A stretch of 64,000 nucleotides of DNA from Pisaster brevispinus (GCA_023634235.1 JAMKCF010000001.1:2750606-2814605); one strand, 5' to 3'; shown: positions 10,268 through 21,520, counted from the stretch's first letter. Program-made: numbers and translations. The notes: generated from the sequence alone by a model not told the origin.

Positions 10268-12020
10268 TTCGATAGGTCGAAAATACATTTTTAAAAACCC
10301 TAATTTTTTCGATACCCCTCTTGGCCCTCCCCCAATGAAAATATAACGCCATTTGGTCTTTGAGTCCACATGAAAAGGCACTCACCCGACTCCTATTCAA
10401 GTTTAGAGCCCTGACGTTTCGAACTTCACAGAGTCTTTCACGAAAGCTATATGAAAAAAAAAAAAAAAAAAAAAAACCCACAACACACACAGCTCTGTGT
10501 TGCAGACACTCTATGGACATTCCGTTGTCTTGTATACTTAGGGAGAATCCTATTCTTCAGCACTGTAAATAACACTGTGTGGGCGTGTGTAAGTCCACAC
10601 AGTGTTTCAAGTCCCTACATTATGTGGACCCCTTTTGTTCCCGGGTCCACACTTCAGTATTTAGCGTTAAAACACGGCATACAGGGAACAACGGTATACA
10701 TGTGTTTTGTGTTGCCTTTTAGCTTTTGAGAAAGACTCTGCTGCGGTCGAAACGTCGGGCCATTAACATTTGAATTTTTTTGCATTACACCATAGGTCCT
10801 TTTGGTTGATAAGCATTTCGCAGCAGCTAGTTCTATTTTCTCACAGTGAACAAAATTCACAAACGAACAATGAAATAAGGATTTTCCTAGACGGTGCATG
10901 TAGTCTGTTGGTAATGATGTTGAATGTGTGTAAAGGGAAGAGTGAAATCATACATGTAGCCGTGTGCAAACAAACCATGAGATGAGACTAGTGTTACCAC
11001 AACAAACTTTTTTTTTTTTTTTTAATATATTGGTAGCTACAAAAAGGTACCATTGCTTAAGCCTTCAACCTCAAGCTATGCTTCAGTGTATGGGATTATG
11101 AGTGGCTGAACACAATGTCCAAGGTTGGAAAAGGAAAGAAGTTGAGGACAAAAAAGTTTATTGGTTAATAGAGTGAAACTGCAGTAGCACTCTTCAATGA
11201 TTTTGAAGCCCGTCGGCATTGACTAATGCACAGAGGTCAGGCTGTTGTGATATGGATTTAACAAAGGTGTAACCAATGGGTAATTGATGTACCGTGGTTG
11301 ACTAGCCAACCCACAAAATTACTTTGCCCAGTCAGTGGGAAGATATTTGTTTTCCTTTTTATGCCGTGTAATGTCTTATTGTAGTTTTGTTTTGCAGCAT
11401 GTTTTTGCAAAAGGAACCATCTCTTGTCAAAGAGTAATTTATTTCCATCGCGTAGTTTTCATACAACCAACCCACGAAAAGTCATCAAATATTAGCAGGG
11501 TCTATTGATTTATAGTGAAAACATCGACATAATGGGATCCATTAAAGGGGCAGCTTGCTGTCGGGTTGGACGCTTTCGGTTCTACAAGACTTTGTTAAGA
11601 ATTTAGTGGGCCTACGGTTGAAACAATGTTTTAAAAGTCGAGTATAATGAATCTCACAAAATGTCACTCAGAGTTGTGTGTTTTTTTCTTTCACTTCTTT
11701 AACTAAACACAATCCGCCGTTTTATAGAACCCATTTTTGACTCCACAAAATGGCGGACCGTGTTGGTTCACAAAGTAAAAGGACCACAGAACTTCGAGGC
11801 AAATTTGTGGCGATCTTTATATTCTACTTTTAACATCTGTCAAACCACATTTACTTCATAACAAACCCTTCTATATACCTTGCCCAAAGCACAACATTCC
11901 AAGGGATTTGGGCTCTTTTGGGCAATGATGTCATGAAATGAATATGAAAAGATGTTTTGTAAGTAGAAGTTATAGTGGTTCACACAAAAATATCACTCGG
12001 ACCTGTGTTTTTCTTCCCTT
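10268..12020. other. Intergenic, no gene recognised
   Basis: Holds a repeat with GTTTCGAACTTCAC../..GGTCGAAACGTCGGGCC ends (about 10400-10760), an A-run at 10454-10475 and a T-run at about 11010. No exon-like signal with family support was seen on either strand. Confidence 0.5.
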
Positions 12021-12024
12021 TTAC

Positions 12025-12440
12025 TTAGGTTAGGGTTAGGGGTTGTGGGTTAGGGGTTAGGGGTTAAAGTTAGGGTTACAGTTAGAGCTAGGGGTTTGAG
12101 TTTAGGGTTAAGGTTGGGTTCAAGGTTTGGGTTAGGGTTAGGGGTTTGAAGTAAGGGGTTGGGGTTGGGGTCAGGGGTAGGGTTAGGGTTAGAGTTAAGG
12201 TAATATTTAGGGTTATGGGTTAGGGTGGGGGTTAGGGTCAGAGTTAAGATTAAAGTTAGGGTTAGGGTTAGGTGTTATGGGTTAGGTTGGGTGTTAGTGG
12301 CTAGAGTTAAGGTTGGGTTTAGGGTTAGGTTTAGAGTTAGGGTTAGGGTTAAGGTCAGGGTTAGGGGTTAAGGTTTAGGGTTAAGGTTGGGTTTAGGGTT
12401 TGGGTTAGGGTTAGGGTTGGGGTTAAGGGTGAGGGTAAGA
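12025..12440 (+). repeat. Degenerate interstitial telomere-like tract
   Basis: Roughly 400 bp of GGTTAGGG / GGGTTAGGGTTA variants (TTAGGG, TTAGGGG, TTAAGG, TTTAGGG), all in one orientation. TTAGGG is the common animal telomere repeat. No subtelomeric context is visible. Confidence 0.85.
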
Positions 12441-12566
12441 ATTAAAAATTTTCACTTGATGGGTTTCAGAACCTTGGTGTGTAACCGTTTGTAGTGTATG
12501 TTTTAACCTCATGCTTTAAACCAGAAATAAATATAACTTATGATTTCTTATAGTTTTTTCTTCTAG

Positions 12567-12619
12567 TGTCTCAAATCAAAGTTGAGAACTTCATCGACTT
12601 CATGAAAACAGCTATCTAA
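12567..12619 (+). CDS. Possible orphan terminal exon
   Basis: A pyrimidine-rich acceptor (TTTTTTCTTCTAG) precedes a 53-nt frame that, entered with one carried-over base as in the peptide genes, reads SQIKVENFIDFMKTAI then TAA. AATAAA lies 200 bp downstream (12819-12824). No upstream exon was found. It may be a relic of another small-peptide gene, or chance. Confidence 0.25.
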
Positions 12620-13155
12620 ATATTGAAATCGGTTTTGTTTCCACAAATATTCTTCCAATAATTGTACTGTGTATCCCTAATGCACAAAGATTACTTGTTC
12701 AATATTGCTCTTTAAAGCTTGTTGTTGACTAACCGTCTGGAATGTGATGCTTTGTGATTGGATTTGGCCCCCTTTTCAACTTATTGTGAGCCATAAAAGT
12801 TAACAACTTCGCCGCGTGAATAAAGTCCAAGCTCAGTTCCAGTGTTGAAATGGGTTCCGGGCCGTTGACATTTTAACTATAATGCCCTATACGAACTTCT
12901 CTACTGGCCTTACTTCCACTGAAATACTTTCAATTGTATTATTTACTACACCTGGTTCAATTCACATAATAGCAAGGTCAATGAGGCGAAGAATATTAAT
13001 ACTGTATTTATACTTGAGGGTGTTTTTTTTTACGAAGGTCTGAGCTACTGTAGTTTGTTGGAAGCTGCGTCACTTGAAGGTGTGTCGGGCAACAGTGCAG
13101 TTCAGTTTCCCGAGTCTCAGTCGATTATCATCAGGCAAAACTTTGTTCTCAGATC

Positions 13156-14110
13156 TGTGTATTTTAAGGTAAAGTTAGAACCTATTTATGATTGGTTTTT
13201 GGATAAACAAATTCAGTAGACACTTTTTCACTGCAGTAATTTTGCACCATGTTGAACCTGCCCCGTGTGCCGTGGTGAGTTGTGTCATTCGAACGGACAA
13301 TTTTTATACGATTTGAAACTTCATGCGCGCTCCTCACACGCTTCTGCGCATCAAGTGCGATTATCAAGTTTGGTTTTTGTTTTTTGATTGTGTTCATCCA
13401 TTGTCGATCTGCTGTGGGATGAAGGCCTCAGCACAGTGTCTCTAAATGTCTCTATTTTACTTCTTGATAACCGTTGAGTGTCCCCCAGTATTGTTGCAGC
13501 TCGTCTCTCTATTATCTAGTACCACCCATCTATTCCAATTGTTTCCATAATTAAAATACAGCTTCCAGTTATTGACTGCTGAGCTTCACTGAGCTAATCT
13601 GTTCTGCGGCTTATATGTCCTCCTGCCAAGTTCCATTTAAAAAAAATATATATATATTTTATTTATACCGTTTCTAACTTTGGCCTGTTCCCTTATCCAT
13701 TTGTTTCTTTTATTGTCATTGTACGTGATCTTTCGTAAGAAACTTCTTTACATGTTGTGTTGAGCTGTTGCTTGTTTTCTTTCCATTTTTTTTGAAGTTA
13801 GGGTCCAGGTTTCAGCTTCACATGGAATTGTAGGGAGGATGCATTGGTAATATACTTCTAATTTCAGGCACTTAAGGAAGTTGCCTTTCATAAATGTTGC
13901 TGTACCCTCCAAAAGCTCGTCATCTAGCTTTGATTCTTTTTCGTATTTCGAAGCTGGATGCAGCAAGTTGCAGAGTTCGAAATAAACAACGCACCACGGG
14001 GCACGGGGCAGATTCAACATGGCGCATTTTTACCGTGAAATGGTCCTCTATTCTGTAGTAATCTTTAACAAACCATCGATCCATCAAATCCTTTCGGAAA
14101 AATCACCTCA
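13156..14110 (-). mobile_element. Degenerate LINE 3'-end fragment, copy 2
   Basis: Counterpart of the element at 1-1830 without the MITE. The minus-strand frame at 13748-14020 contains YYQCILPTIPCEAETWTLT, which matches the familiar non-LTR retrotransposon motif (V-x-N-Q-C-V-L-P-x-x-x-Y-G-A-E-T-W-T-L-T). The frame at 13182-13397 matches the 26-373 frame of copy 1. It is a dead fragment that predates the tandem duplication. Confidence 0.65.
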
Positions 14111-14529
14111 TTTTGAGTTATTCCAACTTTTAAGTTACGTTAGTGACTTTGTACGCGTCCACTATACTTACTTAAAATAAACAGTGCGAGTCGCTCGCTT
14201 ATTAAAACTCTGGGAATCAAGTTGGTCCCAACCATATCGTTTACGAGTGCGTGATTCAGTTTCTATAACGAATACTTAAGTTCAAAGTAGTTTATGGCTA
14301 TCCAAATGATATCGCAATGTTGGGAAAGTAAAATGTAGCCATGAAATATATGAAAGTAATCAAGTAAACAAACCAACAATGAATACCAGAGCTTGTAGAG
14401 TTGACCTACAACTATAGCGGCTAGTTGTTATGTTACCAATGAAAAAAAAAATCTCCAACTGGCGTTTATGTTATCATTCAAGTACGTATATAATCGCACA
14501 AATCAACTAACAGGGTTCTGTGTGTACAG

Positions 14530-14536
14530 TATATAG
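14530..14536 (+). promoter_or_regulatory. TATA-like box of peptide gene copy 2
   Basis: TATATAG, 61 bp before the ATG at 14597, at the same distance and in the same context (followed by ATAATC.TTAC) as in copy 1. Confidence 0.4.
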
Positions 14537-14596
14537 ATAATCCTTACAAAAACAGAGTTTGCTTTTTTGGATCAATTTTAAAGGAACTCGATCGTC

Positions 14597-17063
14597 ATGA
14601 AGGGACTTTTGTTCTTGTCTCTGCTGTTGGTGCTTGGCTGTGTGGCTGCTTATAGAGAAGAAATTGGTAATTATTTTGTTCTTTTTGAGATTGAAACTAT
14701 TGTTATCATTTTTCACGGTTTGTTCAAATTCGAAAGTGTGTTGCCAGAGGCAAGGTGCACCGAAATTTACATTAAGAATTTTGAATTTTAATATTGTTAA
14801 GTTTGCAAGTTCTATGGTAAAGACAGAGGGAAACTATGAACACAGAGAAATTAAAGGTATAAACATGATTGTAAGTGCTGGTAAAATAGCTGAAGACAGT
14901 GTTCATGTTTGCGTAGGATTAATCAATATACATGCTATAACAAACCTGTGAAAATTTGGACTTTATTCGTTGAGCAAGTCAGGAGAAAATAGTCAAAATC
15001 GCCTTGAGTGTAGACTACCTTTATCCGTAGATACATGCACTATATAAGACTATATAAATTATGGACCCTATGCAATGACGTCATCTAGAGGTAAAACCGC
15101 CACCTTAGAGGTAAAACGATGACGAAACAATCGAAACGCTCAGATTTGTAGACGCGCCAATGAACAACCTCCTTTTAACAGAGGCAAGGACGCCCTACTG
15201 ATGATGACATCATGCGCATGAGGTCTATTATGGCAAAATGAAGATTGGCACGTGACGCGTGTTCCACCAATCAAATTACAAGGACCCGTGTGTGTGGCAT
15301 TATAAATAATACATGTTTTACATAATGACAGATGATTTGACTCTACGAGAACTGCTCGTCAAACTCAAGGAAAAGTTGGAAACCCGCCGTGAGTATACAA
15401 TGATCGTTTGCATGGCCTTACCCTTGTTTACCAAAAAACACTGACCAGGGCCTAACTTCATAAAGCCTATTAGCACAAAAACTTGCTAAGCACAAGAAAA
15501 TCTTGCTTAGCAGAAACAGGTTACCAACCAGCATTCCATGAAGTTTACTTGCCATTGGTACCCAACTCATTTCTTGCTAAGTAAAGAATATTGCAGAATT
15601 TTCAGCTTAACAGCTTTATGAAATTGGGTCTTGTCCTTTTACACCGTTCATGGCATTTCTTACGGAGCTCTGGAGGTGCCATCCAACTTGTTGAGCTCGT
15701 GAGATGATTTATTTTAGGGTGGTGACATCATAAACGTAAAGATGTCGACATCCCGAGATGGTTTTACCTCGGGATGTCGACATCTTGAAAGTAGAAAAGT
15801 GTCTTCCCAAAATAATTGAATCTTGGGTTCTCAACATTGTTCAGGATGTTATCATCCAATGGTGGATTATCTCGGAAAGTCGGCATCCTACATTTCAGGA
15901 TGTCTTGATCAGCAGAGTGTGGGTTCGAGTCCTGGTAGTTTCCTTCCAAATAAATAACTAAAATTAACGCATAATGATTATTCACATTAAGGGAAAGCTC
16001 CATTACAGATTTTCCGACTTTCGCCACAAAAACTCGGAAACTATACATCCTTTTTTTCACCAGTGGGTGTTACACTGACTTTCTTGGGTCAGTAAACTTA
16101 ATGGATAAGTAGTGAATCTGCCCGGGGCGCGATGTTTTTTTCCCGCTCAGTTGCGGCAGAACCAACAGAGGGTGCTGTTACCGAGGGATTTCTGCAACGC
16201 TAGTTAGTTTTTAGAGTTAGACCTATATTTGTTATGAACCAGTAAAATTTGTACAACGAAAAACCTTTCAAGCACATAGCTCTTTACACGTACAGACATA
16301 CATGTACACTCACAGCAGTACAACTTGTGTCACGAAAAACCTTGCAAGCACATTGATGAAATCCCTCTGTAACAGCGCCCTCTGTTGGTTCTGCCGCAAC
16401 TGAGCTGGAAAAAAATATCGCGCCCGGGGCAGTCAGCAGCCCTACTGGTTTGTGAGTGATCCAATTAAGTCCACTGTTTGGAAAGGGAATAACATAGAGA
16501 TAACAAGTGTTAGTTGTCAGATGAAAAGGATGTTTTATTCTAGCTTTTTTTCCACTGGAGCTTTCCCGTAAGTGTAGACTATTGGAACATACAATTATGG
16601 GGCGGTGGGATGGGGTGGGGACTAAATGAAGAAGCTATAGCATCCAACATGGCACTGTTTGTTTTTGTTATAGAATATGTGGCTAGAGAGAAGTTCGAAG
16701 AAGGAACGGTTGAAGAAAACAGTGAGTATGCACAGAGTCTTAACTGTCCCCCCGCTGAATAAAAATAGCATTTTCCTGTGGTATTCTCTTGTATGTCTCT
16801 TTTCTTTTTTTAATAATCGTAACGAACCTGTTTTAATTCAGCTGTTTCAAATCTGTTTCAAGCCCTACACCTTTTAAAGGGGACCATAAAGAAATGGCAG
16901 AACAAAGAGAACATGGTGCGCAGTGGGTATGTGTTAATTTATTTACTCTGGTTTATTCCCTGCAGAGCGATTTTCATGTATGACTGGCCGTGTCGATTGC
17001 CCGCCGGATGCGCCGTACTGCCATGACGGTTCTGATGGAGTTGGTCGATGTTTTAAATCCTAA
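14597..17063 (+). CDS. Secreted four-cysteine peptide precursor, copy 2 (4 exons)
   Basis: Paralogue of the gene at 2496-5993 with identical exon lengths (70, 57, 48, 98 nt): 14597-14666, 15332-15388, 16674-16721 and 16966-17063. All introns are phase 1. The signal peptide is identical, the exon 2 segment is identical, and the four-cysteine peptide after Lys-Arg differs only by Glu to Asp just before the second cysteine. In contrast, exon 3 of the propeptide has about half of its residues changed (for example VAREKFEEGTVEEN against VAREELGARRVEEN). The reading frame is intact, so this is likely a functional duplicate. Introns 2 and 3 and the 3' flank carry insertions absent from copy 1, at 16128-16422 (intron 2) and 17261-17572 (3' flank). 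The function is unknown; a secreted signalling or defence peptide is inferred. Confidence 0.72.
15448..15631. mobile_element. GGGCCCAATTTCATAAAGC-family hairpin MITE
   Basis: Same element as 4918-5111 at the matching place in the duplicate, so it was present before the duplication. The left end is eroded to AGGGCCTAACTTCATAAAGCC. Confidence 0.65.
15990..16574 (+). mobile_element. MITE with GGGAAAGCTCCATTA ends, carrying a nested MITE
   Basis: Starts GGGAAAGCTCCATTACAGA and ends CCACTGGAGCTTTCCCGT. Interior blocks match 39780-40062 in inverse orientation. The 295-bp element at 16128-16422 is inserted in its middle. In copy 1 the same element survives partially at 5325-5510. Confidence 0.65.
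16128..16422. mobile_element. 295-bp MITE with long inverted repeats and 7-bp target duplication
   Basis: Starts CGCGATGTTTTTTTCCCGCTC and ends GAGCTGGAAAAAAATATCGCG; arms of about 65 bp include GTTGCGGCAGAACCAACAGAG and its complement. CCCGGGG flanks both sides (16121-16127 and 16423-16429). Copy 1 shows the empty site CTGCCCGGGCAGTC at about 5373. It lies in intron 2 of peptide gene copy 2, itself inside an older repeat. Confidence 0.75.
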
Positions 17064-17260
17064 AGGTAATTTATGCTGCCTGGTTTGTTTCTACAGCAAG
17101 CGCATGTTGGTTGAGCCAGAAAGCACGTATTCCATTGTTTTAGATTGGGTACCATCTAAACAACTAAAACGACGTCGTTGACGGGGGGGGGGGGGGGGTC
17201 ACAAACCAGTGCGCCACCAAGAGTTTGTCCCAGAGGTAATGAGCAAGTTCGGGTGTTAAC

Positions 17261-17572
17261 CAACCTCGTCCCCATGGTTTACTTTATTTCCAACCATGTT
17301 TGTAAATAGTAAACCCTGGGATGGAAACTCCTCACTTGGACCCTGATTGGACAACAACATTACATTAGCACATGTACATGTTTCCAATACATACAAGCTA
17401 CTAAATCTGGTACCGGACCACGAGACTATGGCGAAGATGTGAATTTCGATATGCAGCCAGACTATTCTAATTTGCATACGTATCCAAAATTTTTGGATAT
17501 GCAAATGTTCCAATACCAGGGTGAGAGAGCAGTCAACCTCGTACTGCTCGACACACCCTGGGGAAGAGGTTG
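17261..17572. mobile_element. 312-bp DNA element with 14-bp inverted ends and 9-bp target duplication
   Basis: Ends CAACCTCGTCCCCA and TGGGGAAGAGGTTG differ at one position. GGTGTTAAC flanks both sides (17252-17260 and 17573-17581). The empty site GGGTGTTAACC is seen in copy 1 at about 6187. It is non-coding. An 8-9 bp duplication fits hAT or Mutator type, but the terminal bases are not diagnostic. Confidence 0.75.
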
Positions 17573-17979
17573 GGTGTTAACCTTTAGTAAATTTGCCGTT
17601 TAAATCACTCATGCGGGGTATGTGTTTCAGTCGAACGCGTTTAGTCGATTGGATCGTCTTATATGGCAACCAACATGGCGACAACGTATCGAAGAGGGAC
17701 AATATATTGGCCATAAAACAAATTTACTTGCATAACATAGTGCAATATATGTACTACTTTAATATTGACATAATTCATTGGCACAAACCGACCATTTATG
17801 TTTAGACCCATTTTTGTGTGTGATTAAAAAGGTTTACAAAAGTTTCTCGATCACCTAAACCAAAACGCCATCTTGGCAAAGTGATGTCACTTCGTTAGTT
17901 GACTAGCTGACTAGAGGAACAGTGTTCCGGAGCTAGGTTGATCCAGTTGGACTAGCTGAAGTGAGGTTTGCGGTAACAC

Positions 17980-18200
17980 CATGTGGAAGTCTCTTTCTCC
18001 TGGGGACGATCAGAGCACGCTGATCGAAACGTAGAGTCGTTAACCACCGGTTCTTTTCAGAACTTACACTACTCAAAAGAGATTTCCACATGGTGTTACC
18101 GCAAACCTCACTTAGTTAAACTTCCACCATGCAAAGTTTCAAATCTTACTTGGACTAGCTTGTTCAACCATGTAGCGCTCGAGTGACATCTAGATCGACT
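17980..18200. repeat. Composite hairpin repeat, copy-2 version
   Basis: Same module as 6596-6712 at the matching position in the duplicated unit. The core is mutated (CTGGGGACGATCAG, GAAACGTAGAGTC). Confidence 0.5.
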
Positions 18201-19429
18201 ATGGTTAAGTCTAGCCGACTCTAGTCAGCCACACGAACTTGCTCTTTGGCTGATGTCAATGTAGCTCTATTACGTAAATCTATTGCAAATGGCGCTAATT
18301 AGCAGTACAATCATTCCCACCATGCATCACTACATCCCGATTGTTCAAACATCAGCCCAACCAAGAGGTCCCCACTGGGGACCCACTGGGGACCAGTGGG
18401 GCCGAGCGAATGGGAAAAGTTAGTACAATCCAAACACTCTCCACATAAAATAGAGGTGAAATACAAAATTGTGGATTTTCTCGTATACAAAATAATGTGC
18501 GTTTGTTTGTTTGTTTTGTTTTTACGACAGGTGCATTCATACCTTTGAAGTGGAACAGAATTGATGGAACACAGAGTACTGCTTGAGCATAATAGATTTA
18601 ACATTTCAGCTTAGTCAAAATTGCTTACTTCCCCCTCGATTTATTTTAGTTATTCGTCTAACAGTTAGGTTTGCTTTGTTGCTTATTCACTGTCAGGAAT
18701 CATTTTGTGAAGACAAGAGTTTAAATGTACCGTATCAGACATTGATAATGAAGTTTCGACCCTAGCAGTTCTCGAAGAAAAGAGAAGAAGAAGAAGGAAA
18801 AAGACTCTGCTAGGGTCGAAACGTCAGGCCACTAACTACTTGCTGCATTTATATCAAATGTCTTTTTGATCGTAAGCAGTTTGCAACAGCTAGTTATATT
18901 TTCCCCTTTTAATAAAAAAATCACACTGCCCTTCTAACCAAATCATTGCCCTATTCTGGATGACACGCCCTCTACGTCGTGTGGCATGATCAAACTTAGG
19001 ACATCATGACATCTGAGCTAATGACTGTGTACGGTGTGGTCAAGACAATAAAACATTAAAATATCTCAGAATGTCCTGACAACGTCCATCGCTGCTGGGT
19101 TTCAAGTTTCATTATTGCTAAACCCTCAGGTTGTGGGAAAGGCGTGAAATATGACGTCATGCTTACCAGCAAGATACCATACCATCCACCTCTGCTGTGA
19201 GCATTGTGTGTAACGAAGTGACTACATTAGCTGGTGACGTCATGACATTATAGTCACGTGATATTTGGCTTAGTTTGGCATGGTTTATGGTTTGTGTTGC
19301 TTGAAATTGACCCTAATGGGACCACGCAATTGTAAGAAAACAGTTTTAGTTAATAAAGTTAAAAGGTTGCATTGAGTCAAAGTGTCAAATCTGATGTGTT
19401 TGTACAAGTCTAAAGGGGAAAAAGAACCG

Positions 19430-19975
19430 GGTGGGGCAATGTAAGGACGAGTGGGGCAATGTAAGGACGAGTGGGGCAATGTAAGGACGAGTGGGGCAAT
19501 GTAAGGACCAGTGGGGCAATGTAAGGACGAGTGGGGCAATGTAAGGACGAGTGGGGCAATGTAAGGACGGGTGGGGCAATGTAAGGACGGGTGGGGCAAT
19601 GTAAGGACGAGTGGGGCAATGTAAGGACGGGTGGGGCAATGTAAGGACGAGTGGGGCAATGTAAGGACGAGTGGGGCAATGTAAGGACGAGTGGGGCAAT
19701 ATAAGGACGAGTGGGGCAATGTAAGGACGAGTGGGGCAATGTAAGGACGAGTGGGGCAATGTAAGGACGAGTGGGGCAATGTAAGGACGAGTAAGGCAAT
19801 GTAAGGACGAGTGGGGCAATGTAAGGACGAGATGGGGCAATGTAAGGACGAGTGGGGCAATATAAGGACGAGTGGGGCAATGTAAGGACGAGTGGGGCAA
19901 TGTAAGGACGAGTGGGGCAATGTAAGGACGAGTGGGGCAATGTAAGGACGAGTGGGGCAATGTAAGAACGGGGTG
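19430..19975 (+). repeat. 20-bp minisatellite array
   Basis: GTGGGGCAATGTAAGGACGA repeats with an exact 20-bp period, about 27 copies, few substitutions. It occupies the place after copy 2 that the 75-bp array occupies after copy 1. Confidence 0.95.
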
Positions 19976-20059
19976 GGCGATTTAAGAGGGCGTGTCAATA
20001 TTAAAAGAGGGTGTGTAAAAATAAGAGTGGGATTGGGCAATGTAATTTGAACTGGGTAG

Positions 20060-21520
20060 TGCAAAGATCGGGGTAGGGCAATGTAAGAACGGGGTGGGGC
20101 AATGTAAGAAAAGGGTGGGGCAATGTAAGAATGAGTAGAGCAAAGTAAAATCAGGTTGTAAGAACGGGGTGGGGCAATGTAAGAAAAGGGTGGGGCAATG
20201 TAAGAATGAGTAGAGCAAAGTAAAATCAGGTTGTAAGAACGGGGTGGGGCAATGTAAGAAAAGGGTGGGGCAATGTAAGAATGAGTTGAGCAAAGTAAAA
20301 TCAGGTTGTAAGAACGGGGTGGGGCAATGTAAGAAAAGAGTGGGGCAATGTAAGAATGAGAAGAGCAAAGTAAAATCAGGTTGTAAGAACGGGGTGGGGC
20401 AATGTAAGAGAAGAGTGGGGCAATGTAAGAAAAGAGTGGGGCAATGTAAGAATGAGAAGAGCAAAGTAAAATCAGGTTGTAAGAACGGGGTGGGGCAATG
20501 TAAGAAAAGAGTGGGGCAATGTAAGAATGAGTTGAGCAAAGTAAAATCAGGTTGTAAGAACGGGGTGGGGCAATGTAAGAAAAGAGTGGGGCAATGTAAG
20601 AATGAGTTGAGCAAAGTAAAATCAGGTTGTAAGAACGGGGTGGGGCAATGTAAGAAAAGAGTGGGGCAATGTAAGAATGAGTTGAGCAAAGTAAAATCAG
20701 GTTGTAAGAACGGGGTGGGGCAATGTAAGAAAAGAGTGGGGCAATGTAAGAATGAGTTGAGCAAAGTAAAATCAGGTTGTAAGAACGGGGTGGGGCAATG
20801 TAAGAAAAGAGTGGGGCAATGTAAGAATGAGAAGAGCAAAGTAAAATCAGGTTGTAAGAACGGGGTGGGGCAATGTAAGAAAAGAGTGGGGCAATGTAAG
20901 AATGAGTTGAGCAAAGTAAAATCAGGTTGTAAGAACGGGGTGGGGCAATGTAAGAAAAGAGTGGGGCAATGTAAGAATGAGTTGAGCAAAGTAAAATCAG
21001 GTTGTAAGAACGGGGTGGGGCAATGTAAGAACGGGGTGGGGCAATGTAAGAACGGGGTGGGGCAATGTAAGATCGGGGTAGGGCAATGTAAGAAAAGGGT
21101 AGGGCAATGTAAGAATGATTAGAGCAAAGTAAAATCAGGTTGAGGCAATGTAAGATTGGGGTTGGTCAATGAAAGAACGGGGTGGGGCAATATAAGATCG
21201 AGTGGGACAATGTAAGAAAAGGTGTGGCAATGTAAGTACGAGGTGGGCAATGTAAGAATGGGGCAATGTAAAGATGGGTGGGGCAACGTAAAATGGGTGG
21301 GGCAATGTAAGATTGAGGTTGGGCAATGGAAGAACGGGTTGGGGCAGTGTAACAATTGGGTGGGGCAATGTAAGATCAGAGTGGGGCAATGTAAGAACAG
21401 GGAGGGGCAATGTGTGAATCGGGTGGGCAATGTAAGAACATTTAAGAGAGTGTGCCAATATCAGAACAGGGTGTGTCAAGATAAGATCGAGGTGGGGCAA
21501 TGTCAGAAGAGAGTGGCCAA
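20060..21520 (+). repeat. 75-bp minisatellite array, decaying at its right end
   Basis: Same 75-bp unit as 8568-9680 (AAAGTAAAATCAGGTTGTAA plus a GGGGCAATGTAAGAA segment), about 13 near-identical copies to 21120. A degenerate tail of GGGCAATGTAAGA-type subunits then runs to about 21520. Long frames through it are artefacts of the repeat period. Confidence 0.92.

Larger units (their letters stand above)
13156..19400. repeat. Tandem duplication unit, copy 2
   Basis: Direct-orientation copy of 1-8460 containing the second peptide gene. Its left border (GT.CATTTTAAGGTAAAG) matches the first bases of the window, and its right border runs into a related minisatellite from 19430. It lacks the 2696-4128 and about 1063-1517 insertions of copy 1, and carries its own at 16128-16422 and 17261-17572. 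Confidence 0.8.

Noticed and set aside
19285..20064. Three overlapping minus-strand frames of 176-259 residues
   Set aside because: 20-bp repeat read in all three frames; no non-repetitive coding content.
19982..20989. 335-residue open frame (minus) and 292-residue frame (plus, 20244-21122)
   Set aside because: Both are readings of the 75-bp minisatellite; the period is a multiple of three so frames stay open on both strands.
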